This document shows, one piece after another, positions 14,102-22,218 of a DNA stretch of 22,603 bases; the first letter of the stretch is position 1, and every line of letters begins with the position of its first letter. The DNA comes from SVEL01 sp045126475 (GTDB lineage Bacteria > Bacillota > Clostridia > Lachnospirales > Lachnospiraceae). The DNA lies in NCBI GenBank assembly GCA_045126475.1, contig JBGVOL010000097.1:1-22603 (forward strand). Reading direction: 5' to 3'. The notes below the pieces were generated by a model. That model saw nothing but the letters and a program-made list of their open reading frames with translations. It made no database searches and had not been told where the DNA came from. Both the position numbers and the translations under genes were made by a program.

Positions 14102-15445
14102 TTACTCATGAGGCCTTCGCTCCATATTTCCAAACTTTGTATAATCCGGGAGCCATGCAAGCTCTATGGTTCCCACAGGGCCGTTTCTCTGCTTTGCAAT
14201 GATAATCTCAGCCACATTTTTTTTGTCCGTATCCTTGTTGTAATAGTCATCTCTGTAAATAAACATTACAACGTCCGCATCCTGCTCTATAGCTCCCGAC
14301 TCTCGCAAATCCGAAAGCATCGGTCTGTGGTCAGGCCTCTGCTCAACCGCACGGGAAAGCTGTGAAAGGGCCACAACAGGCACATTGAGCTCTCTGGCAA
14401 GTGCCTTTAAGGAACGTGATATGTCGGAAATCTGCTGCTGTCTGCTGTCGGAATTTCCCGCTCCTGCGCTCATAAGCTGAAGATAGTCTATGATAATTAT
14501 TCCAAGATTATGCTCCATCTTGTACTTTCTGCACTTTGAACGCATCTCCTGAATTGAAATACTAGGAGTATCATCTATAATGAGATTTGAATTTCCTATA
14601 ACCTGGGCACTCTCTATAAGTCTCTCCCAGTCAGAATCTTCAAGACTGCCTGTTCTCATAAGCTGTGAACTGACTTTTGACTCAAGGGACAAGAGACGGT
14701 TTACAAGCTGTTCCTTTGACATTTCGAGACTGAATATGGCAACAGTAATACCCTTCTTAAATGCCATATGCTCTGCAATGTTAAGCACAAAAGCCGTCTT
14801 ACCCATAGATGGTCTGGCCGCTATAAGAACAAGATCCGACGGCTGCAAGCCTGCTGTCTGATAATCAAGATCCGTAAATCCTGTAGGAATACCTGTTACA
14901 CTTCCCTTGTTTTTGGCTGCTGCCTCTATCTTTTCAAGAGTATTTATAACCACCTGTCTTATAGGCACAAAATCACTTCCGCCCTGAGACTGCATAATAT
15001 TAAATATTCGTTTCTCCGTCATATTTAATATTTCTTCTAAAGGCTCCTTCTCAAGATAACAGTGGTTTGCAATATCCTCATTTGTCTTTATAAGATTTCT
15101 AAGTATAGCCTTATCTCTTACTATACCTGCATAATGCTTAATATTTGCCGATGTGAACACCTGACTGATGATATCCTTTATGAACTCAACACTGCTAAGC
15201 TCCGGCGGCACATCCATCTCCTTCAGTTTATTCTGAAGAGTTACCAGGTCGACAGGCTTACCTTCCCTGTAGAGCTGTATCATAGCGTCGAACAACGTTC
15301 CGTACTGCTTGCCGTAAAAGTCATCCTTTGTCAGCATTTCCGATGCAGTTGTCACCGCATCCTGATCCATGAGCATGGAACCAATCACTGACTTCTCAGC
15401 ATCTATGCTATGTGGTAATATTTTTTTGATTAATGCCTCGTCCAT
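14102..15445 (-). CDS. dnaB: replicative DNA helicase DnaB
   Basis: This 447-residue protein is the hexameric helicase that unwinds the chromosome at the fork. The N-terminal domain (about 10-110, PHSIDAEKSVIGSML) binds primase, and the C-terminal RecA-like domain contains Walker A ARPSMGKTA (residues 210-218), FSLEMS, Walker B IIIDYLQLM near 318 and the conserved ALSQLSRAVEQR. Length is typical. It is the last gene of the gdpP-rplI-dnaB unit, 39 bases after rplI. In Bacillus this gene is called dnaC. Confidence 0.97.
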   Translation of the reverse strand: MDEALIKKILPHSIDAEKSVIGSMLMDQDAVTTASEMLTKDDFYGKQYGTLFDAMIQLYREGKPVDLVTLQNKLKEMDVPPELSSVEFIKDIISQVFTSANIKHYAGIVRDKAILRNLIKTNEDIANHCYLEKEPLEEILNMTEKRIFNIMQSQGGSDFVPIRQVVINTLEKIEAAAKNKGSVTGIPTGFTDLDYQTAGLQPSDLVLIAARPSMGKTAFVLNIAEHMAFKKGITVAIFSLEMSKEQLVNRLLSLESKVSSQLMRTGSLEDSDWERLIESAQVIGNSNLIIDDTPSISIQEMRSKCRKYKMEHNLGIIIIDYLQLMSAGAGNSDSRQQQISDISRSLKALARELNVPVVALSQLSRAVEQRPDHRPMLSDLRESGAIEQDADVVMFIYRDDYYNKDTDKKNVAEIIIAKQRNGPVGTIELAWLPDYTKFGNMERRPHE

Positions 15446-15484
15446 GACTGTCTGCTACCTGCTTTCTATCGTCTGTATCTTTTT

Positions 15485-15931
15485 CTACCTCTCTTTTACC
15501 TTTACCGTAAGGTTTGCTGTCACATCCTTGTGAAGCTTTATCTGTATAATATGATTTCCCAGAGTCTTTATAGGCTCATCAAGAACCATCTTCTTTTTGT
15601 CAATCTCAAGACCTAACTGCTCCTTTGCTGCCTGTGCAATTTCCTTTGTAGACACAGAACCGAAGGTCTTTCCGCCCTCACCTGATTTTATCTCAAGAGT
15701 AACTGAGAGAGTTTCCATTTTCGCAGCTAATGCCTTTGCCTCCTCAAGCTTTTCCTTCTCTATCTTTGCCTTATTTGCATTCTGAAGCTTAAGGTCATTA
15801 AGGTTCTTGCTTGTGGCTTCAACACCCAGCTTCTTTGCGATAAGGCAGTTTCTTGCGTATGCATCACTTACCTTAACTATCTCACCTTTTTTTCCCACTG
15901 ATTTTACATCATCCAATAAAATAACTTCCAT
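15485..15931 (-). CDS. rplI: 50S ribosomal protein bL9
   Basis: A 148-residue ribosomal protein with an N-terminal rRNA-binding domain MEVILLDDVKSVGKKGE, the NxLxxxKLGVxAT region, a long linking helix and a C-terminal domain with GKTFGSVS. I place the start at 15931, where AAGGAGA precedes the ATG. A longer frame from 15952 would add seven residues that contain the ribosome site. Only one base separates the start from the gdpP stop, so the two are translationally coupled. Confidence 0.96.
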   Translation of the reverse strand: MEVILLDDVKSVGKKGEIVKVSDAYARNCLIAKKLGVEATSKNLNDLKLQNANKAKIEKEKLEEAKALAAKMETLSVTLEIKSGEGGKTFGSVSTKEIAQAAKEQLGLEIDKKKMVLDEPIKTLGNHIIQIKLHKDVTANLTVKVKER

Positions 15932-15932
15932 C

Positions 15933-17981
15933 CTATATATCTCCTTCCTCAACCATCAACTTTATAGTCTCCTTGAGACAGTTCATTGCCTCATCAACCG
16001 AATATCCGTCAAGCTGTGCACCTGCCACATTCATATGACCGCCACCGCCCAGACGTTCCATAATAAGCTGCACATTAATGTTGTCAATTGAACGTGCGCT
16101 TATATATATTCTGTCATTATAATCCGTCAACACAAATGACGCATTGATTCCGCTTATGTTAAGCATCTCATTGGCGGCCTGCGCACATACGACGGTAGGA
16201 CTTTCCAGTCCGTCGGCACTACAGTATGATATGGCAAACTGCTCATCAAATACCTCTGCATGACTGACAGCCTCTGCCCTTGCCTTATATTCAACTATAT
16301 CATTTCTGAACATCATGCGCACTCTTGTTACATCTGCACCATTTCTTCTTAAGAATGCTGCCGCCTCAAAGGTACGCACACCTGTCTTTTGTGTAAAATT
16401 ATTTGTGTCTATCATAATACCGCCGTACATTGCATCGGCCTCTACCTGCTTCAACTTAATTCCATCCTGAATGTACTGAAGTATCTCGGCAACCATCTCA
16501 CATGTTGATGAAGCAAACGGTTCAACATATGAAAGAACGGCATTGTCTATAATCTCGCTTGTCTGTCTGTGATGGTCAAGCACTACAACTGTCTTGCCCA
16601 TCTGCAAAAGTTCAGGACACTCTGTATAACTTGGTCTGTTTACATCTACCACGATAATGGCTGCATCCTTCTTTGCAAGTTCTATGGCCGTACCTGATTT
16701 AATGAGCAAATCTTCCTCATAATCACTGTTACCCACAAATCTGTTTATCATAGGTCGCAGTGATGTAGTCACCTCATTAAGAACAATATATGCTTTCTTA
16801 TTAAGGGCTTTTACCGCACGGTAAATACCTATGGATGCACCGAAGGAATCAATATCACCTATCTGATGACCCATGATGATAACTGTCTCTTTTGATGCCA
16901 GAATTTCCCTCAAAGCATGTGCTTTTACTCTTGCCTTTACACGAGTATTCTTCTCAACCTGCTTTGACTTACCGCCGTAATAGTATGTTCTGTCACCATC
17001 CTTCACAACCGCCTGGTCACCGCCTCGTCCGAGAGCCATATCCATGGCCATACGTGAGTAATCGCAGTTCTGATTATACGTCTCTCCGTTATATCCGATA
17101 CCGATACTTATAGTCATATCCATCTGGTTACCTATATTAACCGACTTAACCTCATCGAGTATGGCAAACTTTCCTGCCTGAAGTCCTTCCAGGTATTTGT
17201 ACTGGAATGCAACAAAATATTTATCCTTTTCAAGCTTCTTTACAATGGCGTCTATATTTGCACCAAACTGATTTATCTTTCGCTCAATGAGAGCTGTTAA
17301 GAGGGATTTCTTAACATCCTCAACACTGTCAAGAGCCTCCTCATAATTATCAATATAAATAAGACCTGCTACCAGCTTCTGGTCAGAATTCTCTTTCATG
17401 AGCCTTCTGTTCTCTGTTTCATCAAAAAGATAAAAAGCAATAATATAATCTTCATCTTCCTCAATGGCAAGAACCTTTGTTGTATTAAATACATTCCTTA
17501 CGCTTATCTTCTTGCACTCTACACGGTATTCCCTGTCTTTATATTCTATATTCAGGTGCTTTGCCTCATCCTCCAACTTAAAGTCATCAACATATATGTC
17601 ATCAAAAATCTCGCATACATTCTTTCCCTTTGCATTGTCGGACTGGATAACCTGCTCCATCTCCCTGTTAATCCATAAAAAATTACCCTCTGCATCTATA
17701 AGACCATATGGAACAGCCAAGTCATTTAAGAGTTCCTTCTGCACCTGGGCATAGTCCACCGCAAACTCAATAAGATCCCGCATTATTACCGGTTTATGCA
17801 CAAAGTACATAATCAGGGCTGCTATAATATATATGGCAGACAGGCTTATGATAACAAGACCGGCCGTCATATTGTTTGTATATTCATATATGCCGATACC
17901 AAGCATCACAAATCCAAGTACAACAGGATATATCAGATGTGTAATCAGCTTTCCTTTAAACTTTAATTTACTGTTCATCAC
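15933..17981 (-). CDS. gdpP: membrane-bound cyclic-di-AMP phosphodiesterase (GdpP family)
   Basis: This 682-residue protein hydrolyses c-di-AMP, the messenger controlling potassium and cell-wall homeostasis in Firmicutes. Two transmembrane helices occupy about residues 13-60, then a PAS-like domain (about 75-150), a degenerate GGDEF domain (about 200-335; TISIGIGYNGE, ALGRGGDQAVVKD), then the DHH domain. That domain has GHQIGDIDSFGASIG near 370, VLDHHRQTSE near 468, and DHHA1 with GGGGHMNVAG near 643. The catalytic Asp and His residues are present. It heads the conserved gdpP-rplI-dnaB cluster and has its own promoter just after the rpsR terminator. AAGGGGATTAGTG precedes the start. Confidence 0.95.
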   Translation of the reverse strand: MMNSKLKFKGKLITHLIYPVVLGFVMLGIGIYEYTNNMTAGLVIISLSAIYIIAALIMYFVHKPVIMRDLIEFAVDYAQVQKELLNDLAVPYGLIDAEGNFLWINREMEQVIQSDNAKGKNVCEIFDDIYVDDFKLEDEAKHLNIEYKDREYRVECKKISVRNVFNTTKVLAIEEDEDYIIAFYLFDETENRRLMKENSDQKLVAGLIYIDNYEEALDSVEDVKKSLLTALIERKINQFGANIDAIVKKLEKDKYFVAFQYKYLEGLQAGKFAILDEVKSVNIGNQMDMTISIGIGYNGETYNQNCDYSRMAMDMALGRGGDQAVVKDGDRTYYYGGKSKQVEKNTRVKARVKAHALREILASKETVIIMGHQIGDIDSFGASIGIYRAVKALNKKAYIVLNEVTTSLRPMINRFVGNSDYEEDLLIKSGTAIELAKKDAAIIVVDVNRPSYTECPELLQMGKTVVVLDHHRQTSEIIDNAVLSYVEPFASSTCEMVAEILQYIQDGIKLKQVEADAMYGGIMIDTNNFTQKTGVRTFEAAAFLRRNGADVTRVRMMFRNDIVEYKARAEAVSHAEVFDEQFAISYCSADGLESPTVVCAQAANEMLNISGINASFVLTDYNDRIYISARSIDNINVQLIMERLGGGGHMNVAGAQLDGYSVDEAMNCLKETIKLMVEEGDI

Positions 17982-18014
17982 TAATCCCCTTCATAAACTA
18001 TAACCGCTCCCTAT

Positions 18015-18043
18015 AGAATACCACAAATCATATAATATTTAAA
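18015..18043 (-). promoter_or_regulatory. gdpP operon promoter
   Basis: On the minus strand TTTAAA (18038-18043) and TATTCT (18015-18020) are spaced by 17 bases, 33 bases before the gdpP ATG and directly after the rpsR terminator T-run. Confidence 0.5.
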
Positions 18044-18044
18044 G

Positions 18045-18083
18045 TAAAAAAAAAGAAAGACCGGCCACTTAAGTGAACCGGTC
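18045..18083 (-). terminator. intrinsic terminator of the rpsF-ssb-rpsR operon
   Basis: On the minus strand GACCGG pairs with CCGGTC around an inner CAC-TTAA-GTG hairpin (18059-18083) and runs into TTTCTTTTTTTTT (18046-18058). It lies 14 bases past the rpsR stop. Confidence 0.9.
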
Positions 18084-18096
18084 CAAAATACACTGA

Positions 18097-18366
18097 TTAG
18101 TCTAATGTGTATGGCATTAAAGCAATATGTCTTGCTCTCTTAACTGCAACAGTAAGAGCTCTCTGATGCTTTGCACAGTTTCCTGTAATTCTTCTAGGAA
18201 GAATCTTTCCTCTCTCAGATACATATCTCTTTAATTTATTAACATCCTTGAAGTCGATAGTGTTGTTCTTATCGCCACAGAATACGCAAACTTTCTTTCT
18301 TCTGCGCATTGGTCTTCTCTTCATAGAACCATCCATCTTATCGCCTTTTTTCTCGTTCATTGGCAT
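18097..18366 (-). CDS. rpsR: 30S ribosomal protein bS18
   Basis: An 89-residue small-subunit protein that binds next to bS6. It has a basic N-terminus (KRRPMRRRKK), then CVFC (C27, C30) and CAKH (C64, H67), which is the zinc-binding C+ form, and the typical KLKRYVSERGKILPRRITG. GGAGGTAACAATT precedes the start. It is the third gene of the rpsF-ssb-rpsR operon, 26 bases after ssb. Confidence 0.97.
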   Translation of the reverse strand: MPMNEKKGDKMDGSMKRRPMRRRKKVCVFCGDKNNTIDFKDVNKLKRYVSERGKILPRRITGNCAKHQRALTVAVKRARHIALMPYTLD

Positions 18367-18392
18367 AATTGTTACCTCCTGTTTTTTTAGGT

Positions 18393-18836
18393 TTAGTTAA
18401 ATGGTAAGCCTTCGTCTTCCACTCCGTCAGGAATATTCATAAAACCGTCTCCTGCTGCATTTACAGGCTCAGGTCTTGAAGATGTAAAGCTTCCACCCTC
18501 AGCTGCTGAATTCTTACTCTCAGCAAACTCACAATTCTCTACAACAACTTCTGTTGTGTATACTTTCTGACCATCCTTGTTTGTGTAGCTTCCGGTCTGG
18601 ATTCTTCCCTCAACCACAAGCTTTGTACCCTGATGTAAATATCTCTCTGCAAATTCTGCTGTCTTTCCAAATGCTACGCATGATATAAAATCAGCAGACT
18701 GTTCTGAATTTCCATCTCTCTTAAAGCGACGGTCAACTGCTAATGTGTATCTGGCTATTGCCATTGCATTCTCACCCTGAGAATAACGGATATCCGGGTC
18801 TCTTGTAAGACGACCCATAAGTATAACTTTATTCAT
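18393..18836 (-). CDS. ssb: single-stranded DNA-binding protein
   Basis: This 147-residue protein coats single-stranded DNA in replication and repair. Residues 1-105 form the OB fold (MNKVILMGRLTRDPD, FISCVAFGKTAEF, VEGRIQTGSY). A low-complexity linker follows, then the acidic protein-docking tip DEGLPF, here followed by one extra Asn where the family normally stops. AAAGGGTGATAGT precedes the start. It sits between rpsF and rpsR as in most Firmicutes. Confidence 0.97.
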   Translation of the reverse strand: MNKVILMGRLTRDPDIRYSQGENAMAIARYTLAVDRRFKRDGNSEQSADFISCVAFGKTAEFAERYLHQGTKLVVEGRIQTGSYTNKDGQKVYTTEVVVENCEFAESKNSAAEGGSFTSSRPEPVNAAGDGFMNIPDGVEDEGLPFN

Positions 18837-18865
18837 ACTATCACCCTTTCGCGCAATCGCCCGGA

Positions 18866-19156
18866 CTATGCTTCCTGCTTAACACATAAGTATCTAACAA
18901 CGTTTTCCATAAGACGAACATTTGCCTCTACTTCGTTTGGACAATCTGTTGACTCAGACTCAAACTGAATGAAGTAGTAAAATGCTTCTCTGCTCTTCTG
19001 GATTTCGTAAGCTAATTTCTTCTTACCCCAGTCGTCAACATTTGTTACTGTACCACCGAAACGAGTGATATACTCTTTTACCTTTTCGATTGTAGCAGCT
19101 CTTTCTTCATCTTCAAGCTTTACGTTAACAACTACTGCTAATTCATACTTGTTCAT
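18866..19156 (-). CDS. rpsF: 30S ribosomal protein bS6
   Basis: A 96-residue small-subunit protein beginning MNKYELAVVV and containing RFGGTVTNVDDWGKKKLAYEI and EAFYYFIQF, all typical of bS6, which pairs with bS18 on 16S rRNA. AAAAGGAGGTAAAAAAC precedes the ATG. It is first in the rpsF-ssb-rpsR operon, with a promoter and a terminator-like hairpin upstream. Confidence 0.97.
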   Translation of the reverse strand: MNKYELAVVVNVKLEDEERAATIEKVKEYITRFGGTVTNVDDWGKKKLAYEIQKSREAFYYFIQFESESTDCPNEVEANVRLMENVVRYLCVKQEA

Positions 19157-19213
19157 GTTTTTTACCTCCTTTTGGTCTCTGGCCCACTCTTTAATGATGT
19201 TAAGTGAGCAAGG

Positions 19214-19240
19214 AAAAAGGACATATCTGCTATGTCCTTT
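19214..19240 (-). terminator. terminator-like hairpin in the rpsF leader
   Basis: A 10-bp perfect stem (AAAGGACATA at 19216-19225 with TATGTCCTTT at 19231-19240), five-base loop, and on the minus strand TTTTT directly after. It lies downstream of the predicted rpsF promoter and upstream of its ribosome site, so it may act as an attenuator. It could equally stop read-through from the HTH/TPR gene. Confidence 0.7.
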
Positions 19241-19263
19241 AATTTAATTCATCACAAATATAG

Positions 19264-19292
19264 AATTTATCATAGTTTTAAAAGTTTTGCAA
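19264..19292 (-). promoter_or_regulatory. rpsF operon promoter
   Basis: On the minus strand TTGCAA (19287-19292) and TAAATT (19264-19269), 17-base spacer. The transcript would start near 19257, about 100 bases before the rpsF ATG, and include the hairpin at 19216-19240. Confidence 0.6.
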
Positions 19293-19337
19293 GCATTTTT
19301 TTCTTTTTTATAAATTTTCATTTTTTGACAGATATGC

Positions 19338-19365
19338 CATGGTCTTTTTAAATAATCTGTATTAT
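19338..19365 (+). promoter_or_regulatory. box-core promoter of the 22-codon ORF
   Basis: CATGGTCTTTTT (19338-19349) matches the core of the shared box at 11 of 12 positions, and TATTAT (19360-19365) starts exactly 22 bases after its first base, as in the prepeptide and secreted-protein promoters. The AACCAAAAA part is absent. A conventional alternative overlaps it: TTGACA (19325-19330), 18 bases, TAAATA (19349-19354). Confidence 0.5.
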
Positions 19366-19421
19366 ATTGACCTTGCGAATGAATCGCAGCATAAATGTAA
19401 CGTATAAGCGAGGTGAATCTA

Positions 19422-19490
19422 ATGCTTTGCTTTCATGAAATAACTTTATTATTCAGTGATGATAAGGATGATCCTGAACACAGGAGTTAG
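19422..19490 (+). CDS. possible 22-residue peptide paired with the second HTH/TPR regulator
   Basis: An ATG with an ideal ribosome site (GAGGTG, six-base spacer) opens 22 codons, starting MLCFHEITLL and ending DDKDDPEHRS, before a TAG that overlaps by four bases the stop region of the convergent regulator gene. A promoter with the box core lies about 57 bases upstream. There is no recognisable signal peptide, so it would need another export route, as leaderless SHP-type peptides do, or act inside the cell. It is too short for coding statistics to decide. The evidence is position, promoter and ribosome site. Confidence 0.4.
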   Translation: MLCFHEITLLFSDDKDDPEHRS

Positions 19491-21292
19491 TTATCGACAT
19501 CGAGAACAATTTCATGTTTTGCACAGATTTTTTTTATCTTTTCTTTTTTTCGAACATTATTATAGATATCTGAGGCAACATAGGCATATTCAAGCATTTC
19601 CTTGCCCTTCTTTTTATCCTCCCTGCTTATGTTGCCTTTTTTCTCCAGAATATTCCATGCATAATCATATGTAAGACTTCTTATATATGACAATAAATCT
19701 ATTTTGGCACACATCCTTAGAGCCTCGTCCAAATAAGCATTAGCTGCCTCAACAAGCCTCATCTCACCGAGAATGTTTCCAAGTAAGCTTTTTATGCTGA
19801 CATACCTAAAACCATTATGGTATATATCCTTACTGACAGATGCATCGGAAACGCTCAGCAGATATGATATACTTTTGCTTCGCAACCCTATTTCCCTATA
19901 TTTACTGACTATCATATCAACTATACGCCACTCATTTTCTAATAGTATTACTTTTTTTAATCCTTCCGTTCCGCTTACACCAATTCCACGCTTAAGAATC
20001 TTTTTCATTTCCTCAACTGTTTTGCTGTATTTACCGTTTTTCAACAAACATATCTTTTCATTGACAGTAAAAATGTAATTTGTGCTGTTTATGGTGTCCA
20101 GTTTCCCCCTTTCCGTCAATGTATTTATTATTTTCTGCGCCATATCAGTTTCTCCGGCATTGATTGCTTCACGTATCTGATTCAGCTTTTCAAATATTCT
20201 ATATTCATATGTGTCCACATATGCAATATATTTATCACCTGACATTTTCACCCTCTGCAATAATGTCTCCCTGTATTTTCTCTGAAGATTGGTTCTTTTA
20301 TTTTCCAATCTTGATACTGTTTTTACGTCACATACACCCCACGCAAGCTCTTCCTGCGTCAATCCCAGCAATTTTCTTCTTTGACTTATAACTTCATTTA
20401 CATTATATGCCCGCTCTTCCACATATCTTGGGAAATAATTTACAGCTTTCATAACTCCGATCTTTTCATTCATTCTTTTAAGTATATTGAGTTTCTTTCT
20501 TTCAGCCGCCATGTCTTTGCCAAGCCACTCATTGCATTCTATAATTCCTTCCTTTAACTCTGCCAGAAATACAATAAAATCGCCCCTTACTGTTTGCTCG
20601 TATGCCCTTGTCCCCACCTCAAGCGCTTTTTCATATTCCCCTATGCTCATATAATGTTTCATAAGCCAATATCCGACACTTCGGCTTAATAGTTCTCTCT
20701 CGGACCTGTCATACCTTTTTTCTTCAAGCTTTTCCAGTATACGGTGATACAATTTTGCTGCCAAATTTCCTTCCCCTGAAAGTTCCACATACCGTGCATA
20801 TTGTTGAACCATCATCATTTCCATTCGGCTTAAATAATATGACTCTACATTATCTATACAAAAATTTTTTATTGTACAGCGTAATCCCTCTATCAGTTTA
20901 TTTTTACATTCAAATACATCTGTATATGTTCTATGCATGATTTCACATTCGACCAGACACATATACTGGAGATGAAGCCTGTTATTCGTCTCCGCTTTAT
21001 ACTGGTTTATTTTTATTTGTGCCATTGTATATTTCTTCTTATCTATAAGATTACATATTTCCCACCTTTTTTCCAGTTTTTTGTATTCAACGGCATCCAA
21101 CAATATCTCGAATCTGTCGCTATACTTCCCCAGTCTCTGATATAGACTTTCAAACAATAATTTTTCTACATTTCTTTCACCCTTTTCAATTCTCGTTAGC
21201 ATGGATGGAGTACAAAGACCCGATGCCAACTTCCCCAGTGTGATTTTATACTCCTTTCGAATGTTCCCAATAAGCAGTCCTGAATACAACAT
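19487..21292 (-). CDS. second RRNPP-like regulator with two HTH domains
   Basis: A 601-residue paralogue of the 11090-12904 protein: same length, same order, same domain spacing. The first HTH is at about residues 5-60 (GLCTPSMLTRIEKGE, then YQRLGK in place of FQRLGK) and the second at about 299-350 (GLTQEELAWGVCD, SRLENKRTN), with TPR-like helical repeats after each. Many residues are shared in the two HTHs, few elsewhere, so the pair is old and the sensing parts have diverged. The ribosome site is weak (GTAGAG). It sits between DUF951 and rpsF, genes that are close neighbours in many Firmicutes, and so looks like an insertion there. A tiny ORF converges on its 3' end. Confidence 0.85.
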   Translation of the reverse strand: MLYSGLLIGNIRKEYKITLGKLASGLCTPSMLTRIEKGERNVEKLLFESLYQRLGKYSDRFEILLDAVEYKKLEKRWEICNLIDKKKYTMAQIKINQYKAETNNRLHLQYMCLVECEIMHRTYTDVFECKNKLIEGLRCTIKNFCIDNVESYYLSRMEMMMVQQYARYVELSGEGNLAAKLYHRILEKLEEKRYDRSERELLSRSVGYWLMKHYMSIGEYEKALEVGTRAYEQTVRGDFIVFLAELKEGIIECNEWLGKDMAAERKKLNILKRMNEKIGVMKAVNYFPRYVEERAYNVNEVISQRRKLLGLTQEELAWGVCDVKTVSRLENKRTNLQRKYRETLLQRVKMSGDKYIAYVDTYEYRIFEKLNQIREAINAGETDMAQKIINTLTERGKLDTINSTNYIFTVNEKICLLKNGKYSKTVEEMKKILKRGIGVSGTEGLKKVILLENEWRIVDMIVSKYREIGLRSKSISYLLSVSDASVSKDIYHNGFRYVSIKSLLGNILGEMRLVEAANAYLDEALRMCAKIDLLSYIRSLTYDYAWNILEKKGNISREDKKKGKEMLEYAYVASDIYNNVRKKEKIKKICAKHEIVLDVDN

Positions 21293-21308
21293 ATCTCTAC
21301 AATCCGAT

Positions 21309-21323
21309 ACAACAAACTGTTGT
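21309..21323. promoter_or_regulatory. palindrome upstream of the second regulator
   Basis: ACAACA-AAC-TGTTGT is a perfect 6-bp inverted repeat with a three-base spacer, 17 bases before the regulator ATG. It is between the DUF951 terminator and the start codon, where an operator would act. Binding by the regulator itself or another protein is a guess. Confidence 0.4.
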
Positions 21324-21328
21324 CATTG

Positions 21329-21359
21329 TAAAAACAAAGAGCACCGTTTCCGGTACTCT
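21329..21359 (-). terminator. intrinsic terminator of the cheX-DUF951 operon
   Basis: On the minus strand GAGTACCG pairs with CGGTGCTC (21339-21358, one G-T pair) and is followed by TTTGTTTTTA. It lies about 45 bases past the DUF951 stop and isolates the second HTH/TPR gene as its own unit. Confidence 0.8.
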
Positions 21360-21401
21360 CTTAAAATACATGTTATATGCAATTTTTTAATATTCGTTTT
21401 G

Positions 21402-21587
21402 CTACTGGGATTTACGTACATTCTTAATGTTTTTCTCTACAATAGTTCTTGCCAGCATTATCTGATGCCCACAACCTATGCACTTTAATCGAAAATCTGC
21501 ACCTACTCGTAATACCTGCCACTCAAAACTTCCACATGGATGTTTCTTTTTCAGCTTTATGATATCATTCAATTCTATTGAAACCAT
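21402..21587 (-). CDS. DUF951 family protein
   Basis: A 61-residue protein with the full DUF951 (YyzM-like) pattern: LNDIIKLKKKHPCG at residues 6-19, WQVLRVGADFRLKCIGCG at 23-40 and MLART. Three conserved cysteines (C18, C36, C39) suggest a metal site. Function is unknown. In many Firmicutes this family lies close to rpsF, as here apart from the intervening regulator. It starts 24 bases after cheX. Confidence 0.92.
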   Translation of the reverse strand: MVSIELNDIIKLKKKHPCGSFEWQVLRVGADFRLKCIGCGHQIMLARTIVEKNIKNVRKSQ

Positions 21588-21611
21588 ATCCTACCCCTAA
21601 ATAATACGATA

Positions 21612-22088
21612 TTAATCTTCCTCACCGATACACAGATATAATGTTATAATCTCAACACCGTCAAGTGCCATAGGAACCTTTAATGCCTGTGCATCTGTCT
21701 GAAGCTTAAGATTATTGCCCTGAAGCGATATCGGTGGTGTAATATCCATCGCCATCTTCTGAGTAGAAAATAAGGTTGCCGTACTTCCCATAATCATATT
21801 ACTAAGTTCACACAATGCTGATGATGTCATATCATCAAGAGTCTCTACCGGCATACCCATCATCATCATGCTTGCAACCTTTCTCGCGTTAGCCTCCTGC
21901 ATAACAAGAAGAACCTGTCCCTTTAATACACCTGTAACTCCTACCTGAAGTATAAATGTATCATTAGGAAATACCAAAGAAGCAACCGACGGTTTTCCGA
22001 CAGCAAGCTTTGCCCCTGTAGTCGCCTCCATTATGCTAAGTGTTGCCTGTAAAAACGGATTAATGTGTCTAACGTCCAATGCCTTCAT
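21612..22088 (-). CDS. cheX: CheX-type chemotaxis phosphatase
   Basis: A 158-residue protein of the CheC/CheX/FliY group, which dephosphorylates CheY-P. Residues 90-97 read SALCELSN, the S-x3-E-x2-N active-site motif with E94 and N97. One such motif plus this length and the MMMMGMP helix fit CheX rather than the two-site CheC. AAAGGATG precedes the start. It is transcribed with DUF951 from the promoter at 22219-22247. Other chemotaxis genes are not in the window, and some homologues regulate non-motility response regulators. Confidence 0.88.
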   Translation of the reverse strand: MKALDVRHINPFLQATLSIMEATTGAKLAVGKPSVASLVFPNDTFILQVGVTGVLKGQVLLVMQEANARKVASMMMMGMPVETLDDMTSSALCELSNMIMGSTATLFSTQKMAMDITPPISLQGNNLKLQTDAQALKVPMALDGVEIITLYLCIGEED

Positions 22089-22218
22089 TTCTATACATCC
22101 TTTCCTTCCGATACCATCTATATCAAGCCATCAGATAAATATATTACCCAATCTGCTTACACAAATATGGTCTCCCATAGTTTATAAAATCACGAATCAA
22201 TTGCTTTGATTATATCTC

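Noticed and set aside
14054..14365. 103-codon + strand frame across the dnaB 3' end
   Set aside because: It overlaps well-conserved dnaB codons and the terminator region and shows no domain of its own.
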